A stretch of DNA of 64,000 nucleotides from contig FNCM01000001.1 in NCBI GenBank assembly GCA_900100835.1, positions 124,001 through 188,000 of the forward strand, written 5' to 3'. A model generated the notes under the pieces. That model had not been told where the DNA came from and searched no databases. It saw only the letters and a program-made list of their open reading frames with translations. Shown in pieces: positions 46,313 through 54,802 of this stretch (the stretch's first letter is position 1; each line of letters opens with the position of its first letter). Origin of the DNA: Selenomonas sp. WCT3 (lineage in GTDB: Bacteria > Bacillota > Negativicutes > Selenomonadales > Selenomonadaceae). The translations under genes were made by a program, and so were the position numbers.

Positions 46313-47290
46313 TCACATAAAGGAAAACGGCGTTGTCACCCGGCGAAGAGTACGGCCACAGCTGCAAGTATCTTCCTCCAGCATCACCGCCTGCCCCGTC
46401 CGATAGCGAATCAACGGCATAGCCTCCGCCATGAGATTGGTAAGTACCAATTCACCCATTTGATGCGGTTCTGTTACCACCTGATCACTGTTAAAGGTGA
46501 CAATTTCCGGATAAAAGTAATCTTCCTGAATGTGATAACCATTATGGGCCTCACATTGAAAGATTGCAGCCGCCATACCAATTTCTGCGGGCTCATAAAG
46601 GTTGAAAACCTGCGCCTTGGTACGCTCTTGAATATGCCGCTGCATGGGATTCTGAACCCCCTGCACATTGCGGCAAATCACACGAGATAGCGGATAATCC
46701 GCAATGTTCTTGCCCGTAGCCTGCAACTGGATAATCAACTGCATGATAAGCTGTGGTGTACTCACCAAAGTATCCATGCCTACCGACTCCATCAGCCGGA
46801 GCCACTGCCGGTAGTCCGTTCCCATCGGGACGACCGCTGCCCCGATTATTTCCAATGCATACTGGACATCTAACAACCGGCTGTCCGACAAATCTCCCTG
46901 TAGCGCAACAATAGACGCATTGGTAATGCCAGCAGCCACCAAACAGCGGGTCATCATCTCCACATTATGCGCGACATCTCCATTGGTATAAAGTTTCGTA
47001 ATCTCCCCGATCTCCTGTTGCATGACATTGAAGCGCAAAATTCCTGAAATTGGTATCGTCAGGATATCCATGGCCCCAATCTGGTAAAGCATGTTGCGCT
47101 CCAGGAAGGGGAATTTCGCAATATCCTCAAGGCTATGAAGATCCTCATGGGAGACGCCCTTTTTCTTGAATTGCTCCTGATAGAAAAGGCTCTTCTCCTC
47201 GGCCCACCTCAACTGTTTCTTCAATCGCTGAAGCTGGAGCTCGCGCATCCTATCCATATCTAATTGTTCAATCTGCTGATTTGCGTACAT
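46313..47290 (-). CDS. Shortened PaaK-like (phenylacetate-CoA ligase family) protein, probably not a ligase
   Basis: A 325-residue relative of PaaK-type adenylate-forming enzymes, which are normally about 430 residues. The N-terminal part (LKKQLRWAEEKSLFYQEQFKKK) and the later GELVLTNLMAEAMPLIRYRTGQ plus CSCGRTLRRV near 300-318 match PaaK. The ATP-binding loop (SSGTTGxP in the family) is replaced by MQQEIGEITKLYT near 91-103, and the C-terminal domain with the catalytic lysine is absent. The YG-x-TE motif is changed to YEPAEIG. It may be a binding protein rather than an enzyme. It lies between cheR and addB, with ATG and GGAG. Confidence 0.75.
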   Translation of the reverse strand: MYANQQIEQLDMDRMRELQLQRLKKQLRWAEEKSLFYQEQFKKKGVSHEDLHSLEDIAKFPFLERNMLYQIGAMDILTIPISGILRFNVMQQEIGEITKLYTNGDVAHNVEMMTRCLVAAGITNASIVALQGDLSDSRLLDVQYALEIIGAAVVPMGTDYRQWLRLMESVGMDTLVSTPQLIMQLIIQLQATGKNIADYPLSRVICRNVQGVQNPMQRHIQERTKAQVFNLYEPAEIGMAAAIFQCEAHNGYHIQEDYFYPEIVTFNSDQVVTEPHQMGELVLTNLMAEAMPLIRYRTGQAVMLEEDTCSCGRTLRRVTTPFSFM

Positions 47291-47323
47291 GTCTTGGCTC
47301 CGTTCAACGTTAATAATGACTTT

Positions 47324-48112
47324 TTACGTCAATGGTTTCTGGTAGAAGAACGGTTGGAAACTGGTATAGCCCAATTTGCGGAAGTTCAGGATTGCCTCCG
47401 TCGCACCGACAAACAAGATACCACCCGGTTTCAACGCTTTGAAGAAGTTCGCATAAAGCTGATCCTTTGCTTCCTCCGTAAAGTAAATGACAACATTGCG
47501 GCAAAGAATCAAGTCAAACCCCTCTTCGAATTTATCCTTCAAGAGGTTATGGCGTTTAAACTCAATGCAGTCTTTGATTTCCTGCTTTACCGCGTACTTA
47601 TCGCCCTCTACCACATCAAAATATTTTGCCCGGCGCTGCGGCGTCATCGCCTTGAGCTCATTATCCGTATAAATCCCGCGTTTTGCCTTGGCAAGGATCT
47701 CAACATCCAAATCCGAAGCCAGGATGCGATGACGAACATTCGGGGTCATCTCTTTCATGATCATCGCCAAAGAATACGGCTCAGCACCGATAGAACAGCC
47801 AGCACTCCAGATATTGAGCTTCGAAGAACGCGTCAGGAGATCGGGAATAACATCCGTCTCCAGCTTGCCAAATTTCTCCGGTGTGCGGAAAAACTCCGAC
47901 ACGTTGATTGTCAGATACTCAATGAACGAAGCAAAATCGTCCTTATCCTTTGCAGCCTGGTCAAAGTATTCGCAATACGAATCCATCCCAGCTCTGGTAA
48001 CCAGGTTGCCTATACGGCGCTTCATCTGCGGCTCTTTGTAGAGATCCAAATCGATCTCCGTCTTCATCTTAAGCTTCCGTTTAAATTCTTCCCAGTCTTT
48101 TTCATCCATCAT
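47324..48112 (-). CDS. cheR: CheR-type protein-glutamate methyltransferase
   Basis: SAM-dependent enzyme methylating chemoreceptor glutamates. The 262 residues include the N-terminal CheR helical domain (about 10-75), NVSEFFRTPEKF near 90-101, the SAM loop WSAGCSIGAEPYSLAMI near 119-135, ASDLDVEILAKAKRGIY near 150-166 and DLILCRNVVIYF near 201-212. It stands without other chemotaxis genes here, 33 bases before the PaaK-like gene, so its receptors are encoded elsewhere. Confidence 0.94.
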   Translation of the reverse strand: MMDEKDWEEFKRKLKMKTEIDLDLYKEPQMKRRIGNLVTRAGMDSYCEYFDQAAKDKDDFASFIEYLTINVSEFFRTPEKFGKLETDVIPDLLTRSSKLNIWSAGCSIGAEPYSLAMIMKEMTPNVRHRILASDLDVEILAKAKRGIYTDNELKAMTPQRRAKYFDVVEGDKYAVKQEIKDCIEFKRHNLLKDKFEEGFDLILCRNVVIYFTEEAKDQLYANFFKALKPGGILFVGATEAILNFRKLGYTSFQPFFYQKPLT

Positions 48113-48244
48113 GAGCAGCTCCCTCCCTATTTCCTATTCCATATTCCTGCATCGTAAAGTATACGTAACAATAATTCTATACTTTATAGTATTCACGATA
48201 CACCACGAAATTCCTGCTAGGGACGGGCGGGGAACGAAAATAAA

Positions 48245-48688
48245 TTAATCGATGTCAAACACCGTCCGGGACGTTTTCGCCTCTTCTTTCGGAAGTATGA
48301 TATGAAGCACACCATTCTCATAGGAAACCGATACATCTTCTTTTTTGATTCCATCAATCAGGAACGTCCGCTCAAACTCCCCTGTGCGGCGTTCCCGGCA
48401 AAGGAATTTGACCTGCATGTCACCATCCTGCCGCTCGGCTCGGATCCGCAGGTAATGGTTGTCATCATAGGATACGTTTATTTGTTCTTTATAGAACCCG
48501 GGCAGCTCAGCAAAAAGCTCATAGGCCGCCTCTGTCGAAATCACATCCACGCGAAATGGCGATAAGGCGCTGCTGACTTTCCCCATCGGATTGAATGGCT
48601 GGTCTGCCATAAATTCCAAGGCTTTCTCCAATGCCTCACGGCCACGTTCAGCATTTTCTCGCAGGTTAAATGGTACTGTCCGGAACAT
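48245..48688 (-). CDS. Hsp20/alpha-crystallin small heat-shock protein
   Basis: ATP-independent chaperone that holds unfolding proteins. The 147 residues start at ATG 48688 (MFRTVPFNLR) behind GGAGGCG; an ATG five codons upstream contains the ribosome site. The alpha-crystallin domain spans about 50-140 (VDVISTEAAYELFAELPG, GEFERTFLIDGIKKEDVSVSYENGVL split in two, and the final VLHIILPK motif). It has its own promoter overlapped by an inverted repeat, which points to repression. Confidence 0.93.
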   Translation of the reverse strand: MFRTVPFNLRENAERGREALEKALEFMADQPFNPMGKVSSALSPFRVDVISTEAAYELFAELPGFYKEQINVSYDDNHYLRIRAERQDGDMQVKFLCRERRTGEFERTFLIDGIKKEDVSVSYENGVLHIILPKEEAKTSRTVFDID

Positions 48689-48730
48689 AAAAATCGCCTC
48701 CATAATAGAACATTTCCTACTGTCAGTACT

Positions 48731-48760
48731 ATTATAACGCTATTGTCCGAATTTTGTCGA
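48731..48760 (-). promoter_or_regulatory. Promoter of hsp20
   Basis: TCGACA and perfect TATAAT separated by 18 bases on the minus strand, 43 bases before the start codon. Confidence 0.75.
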
Positions 48761-48770
48761 CAGACAAAAT
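48751..48770. promoter_or_regulatory. Inverted repeat over the hsp20 -35 (operator candidate)
   Basis: ATTTTGTC-N4-GACAAAAT is a perfect 8-bp inverted repeat overlapping the -35 box. It is not the CIRCE element (TTAGCACTC-N9-GAGTGCTAA) and no HspR- or CtsR-type site is recognised, so the repressor is unknown. Confidence 0.65.
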
Positions 48771-48787
48771 CTTTCCCAACAAAATTC

Positions 48788-48820
48788 TAAAAAATGTCTC
48801 CAGCACTAAGCCAGAGACAT
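48788..48820 (-). terminator. Terminator of the DUF438 gene
   Basis: ATGTCTC and GAGACAT pair on the minus strand around a 13-base loop, followed by a TTTTTTAG run. It separates the DUF438 gene from hsp20. Confidence 0.75.
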
Positions 48821-48837
48821 CCTATAGACATTATCCT

Positions 48838-50052
48838 TTATTTTCGCTGGGGAAACTTTGCCAAAACTTCGCTGCAATCCTGAACGACTTCCACTGTTCC
48901 CAGATAATTTCCCTCTTCCCCGTAAACTGCCATATACTTCACCAGTATGGGTCTCCCCATGATATAGCGGGCAACTACCAAGGATTCACGCTTCTTGGCC
49001 CGAAAATCTGCCAGTAAATTCTTGACCACTGGAACAATCTGCGGTGGATGACACTCAAAAACCAACCGCCCTAGCGCGGCTTTCGGCCGTGGGAAAACAT
49101 TGCCTTCATTAATGAAGAAGCGCAACCTATCCTGCTCATCAATAAAGGTTATGTCCACCGGAAGCAAGGAAAACATTGCCCGCAACTGCTTTACAGTAAG
49201 TTCACCAGTCGGCAGCTGAACTTTCCCCGCCAAAATTTCCTGCTCTATCGTCTTCTGGAGTTCTGAATCTGCCCAAGCAGCGCCCGCATCCCATACCGGT
49301 GGCTCCTCAACAAACACGATCCCCATGTCCGGAAAATCCCGATAGATACGCATCCATTCTTCTGTGGTGAAATAGTTTAAGCAAAGCGGGAACAAAATAC
49401 GCTCTTCTTTGGCAGCCATTCCTTGGACGCGCTTCATCAGCGCAGCAATCCGACCTTTATATAACAGAACGTTGTCTGCATCTTCCTTTATCGCCCGCGT
49501 CAGAGTTCCAAGCTCTTTCTTGATTTCATCATCTTCATTCCACATGACCTGTGAAGGGCCCGTAACACCATAATTGTACAAGATCGGCATCAGCAATTCT
49601 TCCTTTTTGGCATAGTGGTTACGGATAGCATTCAATGCCGTCATAGCCTCGATTACCACCGCGGTATCGATTGTTGCACCTACACACTGTCCTTCGATTA
49701 TCGTCCGGATTTTTTCCATACCATCATTTTCTGCCCGCATCAAGGCGATTGGATGCCCCTCTTCCAACACCATGCCAGCTGCCGTTTCAATTTGTGCCGT
49801 TTTCAACTGACAGACTTCGTTGATATCATTCCCCACAGTTTCAAAACCATGTGCCGCCAGCAGCGCAATCACCTTTTCCATCGGAATATTGCGCACAGCT
49901 GCACCACGCGGCAATGTCATAATATTTCCCATTGCCTTCAATGCAGCGGGGTTCAAGATTTTCTCTAACCCAAGTTCTGCCAATATATCTATCAATTCGG
50001 GATAAGCCTTTACCAATTCTGCTACTGTCAGCTTCAAATCGATTCGCTTCAT
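48838..50052 (-). CDS. DUF438/DUF1858 protein with hemerythrin-like and PAS-like domains
   Basis: A 404-residue cytoplasmic sensor-like protein. The N-terminus (about 1-70) is a DUF1858 domain (LKLTVAELVKAYPELIDIL). The middle (about 85-240) is a helical hemerythrin/DUF438 region with spaced His and Glu (EEGHPIALMRAEND near 98, NHYAKKEELLMPIL near 145). The last part (about 270-400) resembles a PAS domain (INEGNVFPRP, ALGRLVFECHPP, and LGTVEVVQDCSE). Such proteins are linked to NO, O2 or redox signalling; no output domain is present. Its partner is unknown. Confidence 0.85.
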   Translation of the reverse strand: MKRIDLKLTVAELVKAYPELIDILAELGLEKILNPAALKAMGNIMTLPRGAAVRNIPMEKVIALLAAHGFETVGNDINEVCQLKTAQIETAAGMVLEEGHPIALMRAENDGMEKIRTIIEGQCVGATIDTAVVIEAMTALNAIRNHYAKKEELLMPILYNYGVTGPSQVMWNEDDEIKKELGTLTRAIKEDADNVLLYKGRIAALMKRVQGMAAKEERILFPLCLNYFTTEEWMRIYRDFPDMGIVFVEEPPVWDAGAAWADSELQKTIEQEILAGKVQLPTGELTVKQLRAMFSLLPVDITFIDEQDRLRFFINEGNVFPRPKAALGRLVFECHPPQIVPVVKNLLADFRAKKRESLVVARYIMGRPILVKYMAVYGEEGNYLGTVEVVQDCSEVLAKFPQRK

Positions 50053-50219
50053 TATATCTCCTCATCTCTGCTGTTCTTACATTAATCCAAATTACCCCTT
50101 TATTATACGAACTGCTTCTACACCCGTCTGTTGCAACGGTTACATAGCTCTCTGCTAATTGTTTTTCTCTCCCCCTTGCAAATTTCCTTTCCAGGCATTA
50201 TGATAGAAGCGGTTATTTA

Positions 50220-50266
50220 ATATATTTAAAAAATATATACCGCCGGTTCAGTATATTATAAATATA
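50220..50266 (+). promoter_or_regulatory. AT-rich inverted repeats before the LysR gene
   Basis: Two perfect inverted repeats lie upstream of lysR: ATATATTT-AAA-AAATATAT (50220-50238) and TATATT-ATA-AATATA (50252-50266). The first contains a T-N11-A form typical of LysR sites, so self-regulation is plausible. The AT-richness makes chance palindromes likely too. Confidence 0.4.
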
Positions 50267-50287
50267 TAGAAAGGATATTTTACACCT

Positions 50288-51175
50288 ATGGACTTAAAAC
50301 AATTGAATTATTTCCTAACCGTTGTAAACGAGCAACAGATTACAGCGGCCGCCAAAAAACTTCATATGGCACAGCCACCGTTGTCCCAGCAAATGAAGCT
50401 TTTAGAAGAAGAACTCGGTACCCAGCTTTTCAAACGTGGACCTCATCGCATCGAACTCACCGATTCTGGCCGGCTATTAGCCCGCCGGGCCCAACAAATG
50501 CTGGACATGGCCGACTCCACCACCCGGGAAATCGCCGACCTTTGCCAAGGCCTTCGTGGCACTCTCTCCATCGGAACGATTTCTTCCTCGGGCAGCATCC
50601 TACTTAGCCAGGGACTACAGGACTTCCATAAAGAGTTCCGCGATGTCCATTTCGAAATTCACGACGCCAACACTTACCAGCTCATCGAATTATTGGAGCA
50701 GGGAATTATCGAAATCGGCATCGTCCGTACCCCCTTCAATGCCAGCCAATTCCACTGCGAATACCTTAACTCTGAGCCCATGGCCGTGGCAATGACCGGC
50801 CAATTTGACTGGTGTCCCAATAGAACGTCTATCCAGCTGGCGGAACTAGCGAAACGGCCGCTGATTGTCTATCGCCGCTTTAATCAGCTGCTTGCTGACG
50901 CCTTTACTGCCCAGAGCATCCAGCCGGAAATCTATTGCCGCAACGACGATGCCCGCACTACTGTGCTTTGGGCCAATGCAGGTCTTGGCATCGCGCTAGC
51001 GCCCTTATCAGCCATGAAGCTTGCCGCCCATGAAAATCTTCATATCAAAACCATCGAAGAGCCATCTCTCGAAACAAAAATTGCAGTCATCTGGCGCCGT
51101 GACACCTATCTATCCCATATCGGCCAAAAGTTTCTGACCGCCCTATGCGGAAAACCAATCCCTGACGCGAAATAA
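50288..51175 (+). CDS. LysR-family transcriptional regulator
   Basis: DNA-binding regulator of 295 residues. The winged helix at 1-60 (MDLKQLNYFLTVVNEQQITA, then AAKKLHMAQPPLSQQMKLLEE) is standard, followed by the effector domain (about 90-290) with SIGTISSSGSILL and LIELLEQGIIEIGIV. It lies 18 bases before the chromate-transporter pair, on the same strand, and probably controls it. The inducer is unknown. Confidence 0.93.
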   Translation: MDLKQLNYFLTVVNEQQITAAAKKLHMAQPPLSQQMKLLEEELGTQLFKRGPHRIELTDSGRLLARRAQQMLDMADSTTREIADLCQGLRGTLSIGTISSSGSILLSQGLQDFHKEFRDVHFEIHDANTYQLIELLEQGIIEIGIVRTPFNASQFHCEYLNSEPMAVAMTGQFDWCPNRTSIQLAELAKRPLIVYRRFNQLLADAFTAQSIQPEIYCRNDDARTTVLWANAGLGIALAPLSAMKLAAHENLHIKTIEEPSLETKIAVIWRRDTYLSHIGQKFLTALCGKPIPDAK

Positions 51176-51193
51176 CCAGCAGGAGGAATCATT

Positions 51194-51781
51194 ATGTCTA
51201 ACGAAGAATTGAAATCCATCGCCGCATCCTGTCCCAACTTCTATTGGAAACTGTTCCAATCGACGTTTTTAATCAGTGCCTTTACCGTAGGCGGCGGCTT
51301 TGTCATCATCCCGCTGTTGCGGGCCAAATACGTCGACGAGTATGGCTGGCTTAATGACAAAGACACGCTGAATCTCGTATCCATTGCCCAGTCCATGCCA
51401 GGCATCGTAGCCGTCAACGCTTCAATTATTCTTGGCTACCGCATGGCGGGGGTACGCGGCGCCCTGACGGCCCTGTCCGCCACCATCCTGCCCCCCCTCT
51501 TCACCCTCTCCCTTATCGCCTGCGCCTATGACTGGTTTGCTTCCAATCAATATGTACGCTACCTGCTAAAGGGCATGCAATGCGGCGCTACCGCACTGAT
51601 TGTCAACGTTTCCATTGATCTGCTGCACAAACAGCTGAAGAAGAAACTGCTTCTTCCCCTGGCCATCATCGCCGGCACCTTCCTTGCCAATTTCTGCTTC
51701 GATGTCAACATCATGCTGCTGATTATCTTCGACGGCCTTTTGGGACTCCTGTTCCTGCGCAGCCGCGAGTACGGGAACTAA
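51194..51781 (+). CDS. Chromate transporter half-protein (ChrA/CHR domain), first of pair
   Basis: A single-domain CHR protein of 195 residues. FTVGGGFVIIPLLRAKYVDEYGW near 31-53 is split by the family motif GGG-x-V-x-IP, followed by SIAQSMPGIVAVNASIILGYR near 73-93. About five membrane segments. Short CHR proteins usually work as pairs encoded together. Chromate efflux is the known role of the family; sulfate or another anion may be the true substrate here. Confidence 0.88.
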   Translation: MSNEELKSIAASCPNFYWKLFQSTFLISAFTVGGGFVIIPLLRAKYVDEYGWLNDKDTLNLVSIAQSMPGIVAVNASIILGYRMAGVRGALTALSATILPPLFTLSLIACAYDWFASNQYVRYLLKGMQCGATALIVNVSIDLLHKQLKKKLLLPLAIIAGTFLANFCFDVNIMLLIIFDGLLGLLFLRSREYGN

Positions 51782-51793
51782 GGAGGTTTTATC

Positions 51794-52363
51794 ATGATTT
51801 ACTTGACTCTGTTTGGAGAATTTGCCAAAGTGGCCATCTTCTGTGTAGGCGGAGGTTATGCCTCCATGCCGCTGATTCAGTCTGCTGTCGTTGACACCTA
51901 TCACTGGCTGACCCTGTCTGAATTTGTGGATATTTTCACCATTTCCCAGATGACGCCGGGACCAATCGGCATCAACGCTGCCACCTTTGCCGGCATGAAG
52001 ATTGCCGGCATCCCCGGCGCTATTTCCGCCACCCTCGGCTTTTGCACTCCATCCTTTCTGCTCGGTATCCTGCTGGCAAAACTATTTTTCAAATACGGCG
52101 ACATCGGGCCGATCCGTGGCATCCTGAACGGCCTTCGCCCGGCAGTAATCGCCCTGATTGCCGCAGCTGGCATAAGTTTTATCACCCTTGCCCTCTGGAA
52201 CGAGGAAAAACTACCAGCTGACCTCTCCACCATCGACCCCATCGGCATTGCGATTCTGGCTGTCTCTCTCATGGCCGTCCGCCAAAAGGTCGGTGTTATA
52301 AAATTGTTGGCTGCCTCCGGCCTTGCCGGCCTCGTCCTCGGAATCGTAAAACAGCTCCTTTAA
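51794..52363 (+). CDS. Chromate transporter half-protein (ChrA/CHR domain), second of pair
   Basis: A 189-residue CHR-domain protein. FCVGGGYASMPLIQSAVVD near 15-33 and ISQMTPGPIGINAATFAGMKIAGIPGA (two blocks near 52-78) are the CHR signatures. About six hydrophobic stretches. It begins 12 bases after the first half and probably has the opposite membrane orientation. A bidirectional terminator follows. Confidence 0.88.
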   Translation: MIYLTLFGEFAKVAIFCVGGGYASMPLIQSAVVDTYHWLTLSEFVDIFTISQMTPGPIGINAATFAGMKIAGIPGAISATLGFCTPSFLLGILLAKLFFKYGDIGPIRGILNGLRPAVIALIAAAGISFITLALWNEEKLPADLSTIDPIGIAILAVSLMAVRQKVGVIKLLAASGLAGLVLGIVKQLL

Positions 52364-52365
52364 GC

Positions 52366-52400
52366 AAAGCGGCACAGACTAAAAGTCTGCGCCGCTTTTT
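52366..52400. terminator. Bidirectional terminator between chrA pair and nagA
   Basis: AAAGCGGC-x-CAGACT pairs with AGTCTG-x-GCCGCTTT around a 3- to 4-base loop, followed by TTTTT on the plus side. On the minus side the stem's own T-rich arm is followed by GCTTAAAGG. nagA ends four bases away. Confidence 0.85.
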
Positions 52401-52403
52401 CAA

Positions 52404-53558
52404 TCAGCAGAACTGTTTTCCGCCGATAATCGTATGTTTTATATTCACTTCTTCATCGAAAATGACCAGGTCTGCCCGCTTGCCCGTCTCCAGCGAGCCA
52501 AGTTCTTCGTAAAGATTAAGCTCGACAGCCGGTGTCTTAGTTGCCATCTCAATAACCTTTGCCAGCGGAGCACCGGTGTTTTCCCAGAACAGCTTGATGC
52601 AGCGGTTCATAGTTGCCACACTGCCCGCAATCGTGCCGTCTTCCAGGGTTGCCAGTTCCCCCTTGACGAACACTTTCTGTCCCCCCAGCTCGGAGGGCCC
52701 GTCACCAACGCCACAGGCTCTTAACGAATCCGTAATCAAAACGATATTCTTGCCGCCTTTGGCATGATACAAAAGGCGCTGGGCCGCTGGATGAGAGTGG
52801 ACATTGTCGGCAATGATTTCACAATTCGCCGTCGAGTCCAACGCCGCACCAACCACACCAGGATTGCGATGGTGGAACGGCGTCATGGCATTGTAAAGAT
52901 GCGTGATATGATGAACGCCATGCTTTGTTACCGCCTCCATCACCGTCTCATAATCTGCAGCCGTATGCCCGATGGAAACCGTAATCCCGGCTTCCTCACA
53001 AAGCTCCACAAAACGGTAATCGGACAGCTCCTCTGGTGCCAGTGTTATGATGCGGACAACATCCTGCCAAGGCTCCACCAGTTCAAAATCAGCCGGGCGG
53101 ATATTGCACTCAGCCTGAGCCCCTTTCTTGGCAGGGCTGATGAAGGGCCCTTCCATATGGGCCCCCAAGATTCTTGCCCCTGCTGGGGGCTGCTGCTGAT
53201 AGTGACGGATATGGGCAAAGGCTTTTGCCACGTCGTCCCAGGCACAAGTCATCGTAGTGGGCAGGAACCCAGTGACACCGGTCTTAGCCTGCAAGCGGCT
53301 CATGCGCGGCAATGCCATTTCCTCATCATCCATGGTGTCCATGCCGTCACAGCCGTGAATATGCACATTGAGGAACCCCGGCGAAACATAGCCGCCTTTG
53401 GCGTCAATCGTTTTCTCAATCGCCATAGCTGCCGCTTCGCTTTCAGAAACGATCCCCTTGATTCGCTCGCCTTCGCAGAGAACCACCTTTCCCGTCTGTA
53501 TTGTAAAATCACCCTGCTCATCCGGCAGAATGCATTTGCCATTGATTATTGCCAGCAT
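52404..53558 (-). CDS. nagA: N-acetylglucosamine-6-phosphate deacetylase
   Basis: Removes acetate from GlcNAc-6-phosphate in amino-sugar catabolism and wall recycling. The 384 residues show the metal-site blocks HIHGCDGMDTMD near 58-69, MEGPFISPAKKGAQ near 127-140, SIGHTAADYE near 195, ITHLYNAMTPFHHRNPG near 214-230 and ITDSLRACG near 272. The ATG at 53558 follows GGAGG at 7 bases; a TTG two codons upstream is less likely. It lies two bases after the radical SAM gene. Confidence 0.95.
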   Translation of the reverse strand: MLAIINGKCILPDEQGDFTIQTGKVVLCEGERIKGIVSESEAAAMAIEKTIDAKGGYVSPGFLNVHIHGCDGMDTMDDEEMALPRMSRLQAKTGVTGFLPTTMTCAWDDVAKAFAHIRHYQQQPPAGARILGAHMEGPFISPAKKGAQAECNIRPADFELVEPWQDVVRIITLAPEELSDYRFVELCEEAGITVSIGHTAADYETVMEAVTKHGVHHITHLYNAMTPFHHRNPGVVGAALDSTANCEIIADNVHSHPAAQRLLYHAKGGKNIVLITDSLRACGVGDGPSELGGQKVFVKGELATLEDGTIAGSVATMNRCIKLFWENTGAPLAKVIEMATKTPAVELNLYEELGSLETGKRADLVIFDEEVNIKHTIIGGKQFC

Positions 53559-53560
53559 CT

Positions 53561-54802
53561 TCAATCCTCCACATAATGACTAAAACTACCGATGACCAGC
53601 TGCGGAAATTCTTTATGCAAGGTCTCGATAAAAGTTCGGGTTCCCACCGCTTTCCCCTGCGGTTCCGGCATGATATCCAGGAACGCATCAGGATCGATAT
53701 TGAGGTTGCGCACCTGAATCATCTGCACCGGTAGCTCGCGGAAGAATTCCTGCCAAGCCGCCAATTCTTCCTCCCGGTCATTGAATCCCGGGAAGTAAAG
53801 GAGATTCAGCGAGACATAGACACCGTGGTCCAAGGCATAGCGAATCGACTCTTTGACATTTTCCAGATGATAGCTGGCCCGATAATAGGCATCATAGCCC
53901 TCATCCCGGGCACTGATAATCGAAACCCGCAGGGAATCCAGCCCCGCATCGACGATTTTCTTGACGCCTTCCGTCCAGCCCACATTGGAGTTCATATTAA
54001 TCTGACCCTTATCGGTCTTTTCGCGAATCAGCTTAATGCCAGCCGCAATATTATCAGCAGCCAGTGAAGGCTCGCCTTCGCAGCCCTGGCCAAAACTGAT
54101 GATGCCATCCGGTGCCACCGAAAGATGATAAACACCTACTTCGGCAATTTCCTCCGGCGTCGGACGGAATTTGATGCGCTCCTGAGGTGACGGGCAGCAC
54201 TCAGCAGGCTGCAGGGAAATGCAGCCAAAGCAGTTGGCATTGCAAACCGGCGAAGTCGGAATCCCGCACTCCCAGCGGCGGTAAAAGAGATTCTGGGCCG
54301 TACAGCAGTGCCACTTGAGGCTGCAGCCTCCCACCTGCTCCACAATGCGGTTTCCCGGCAAGTCCTTCTTGGTACGTTTGACCAGATTCTTCAAGTCCTT
54401 CGTATTGTAGTGAACCGGGTCCCATTTATGATTTTCATCGGTATAGACCGCCGCACAATAGAGTTCGTCCTTGTAGACGACAACCGCCGTGTACCCGTAT
54501 AAGGGCAGTCGCTGGGCCTCCTCAGCCCGCTCATAGGCTGGCAGATAAAGTCGAGTATAGCCTGCTGGCAGAATGGCGGCTACCGCCAGTCCGCTTATTG
54601 GCATGACTTCGCCATCCTCCGCACAGCCCACCGCCAAATGGTCCGGTAACAGCATGAGGTCCGCACTCTCCGGCAGCGGTATCAAATCTTCCGGTTTCAG
54701 CAGGATGTTCTCACGCCCCGTGCGGCCCATTCCCTGCATCCCCGGCGCATCCAAAATATTGCCGTCTTCATCAGCATAGACAGCGGTAATCCTTTCACCC
54801 AT
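53561..54802 (-). CDS. Radical SAM protein of unknown role
   Basis: A 413-residue iron-sulfur protein. The cluster motif CNANCFGC lies near 190-197, after a unique N-terminal region of about 150 residues with CCT and CGIP cysteine motifs, and before FGQGCEGEPSL and the LRVSIISARDEGYDAYYR barrel strand near 300. The C-terminus lacks a recognised extra cluster. Its start overlaps the pth end by eight bases and nagA follows two bases later, so it belongs to that operon. The reaction cannot be inferred. Confidence 0.82.
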   Translation of the reverse strand: MGERITAVYADEDGNILDAPGMQGMGRTGRENILLKPEDLIPLPESADLMLLPDHLAVGCAEDGEVMPISGLAVAAILPAGYTRLYLPAYERAEEAQRLPLYGYTAVVVYKDELYCAAVYTDENHKWDPVHYNTKDLKNLVKRTKKDLPGNRIVEQVGGCSLKWHCCTAQNLFYRRWECGIPTSPVCNANCFGCISLQPAECCPSPQERIKFRPTPEEIAEVGVYHLSVAPDGIISFGQGCEGEPSLAADNIAAGIKLIREKTDKGQINMNSNVGWTEGVKKIVDAGLDSLRVSIISARDEGYDAYYRASYHLENVKESIRYALDHGVYVSLNLLYFPGFNDREEELAAWQEFFRELPVQMIQVRNLNIDPDAFLDIMPEPQGKAVGTRTFIETLHKEFPQLVIGSFSHYVED

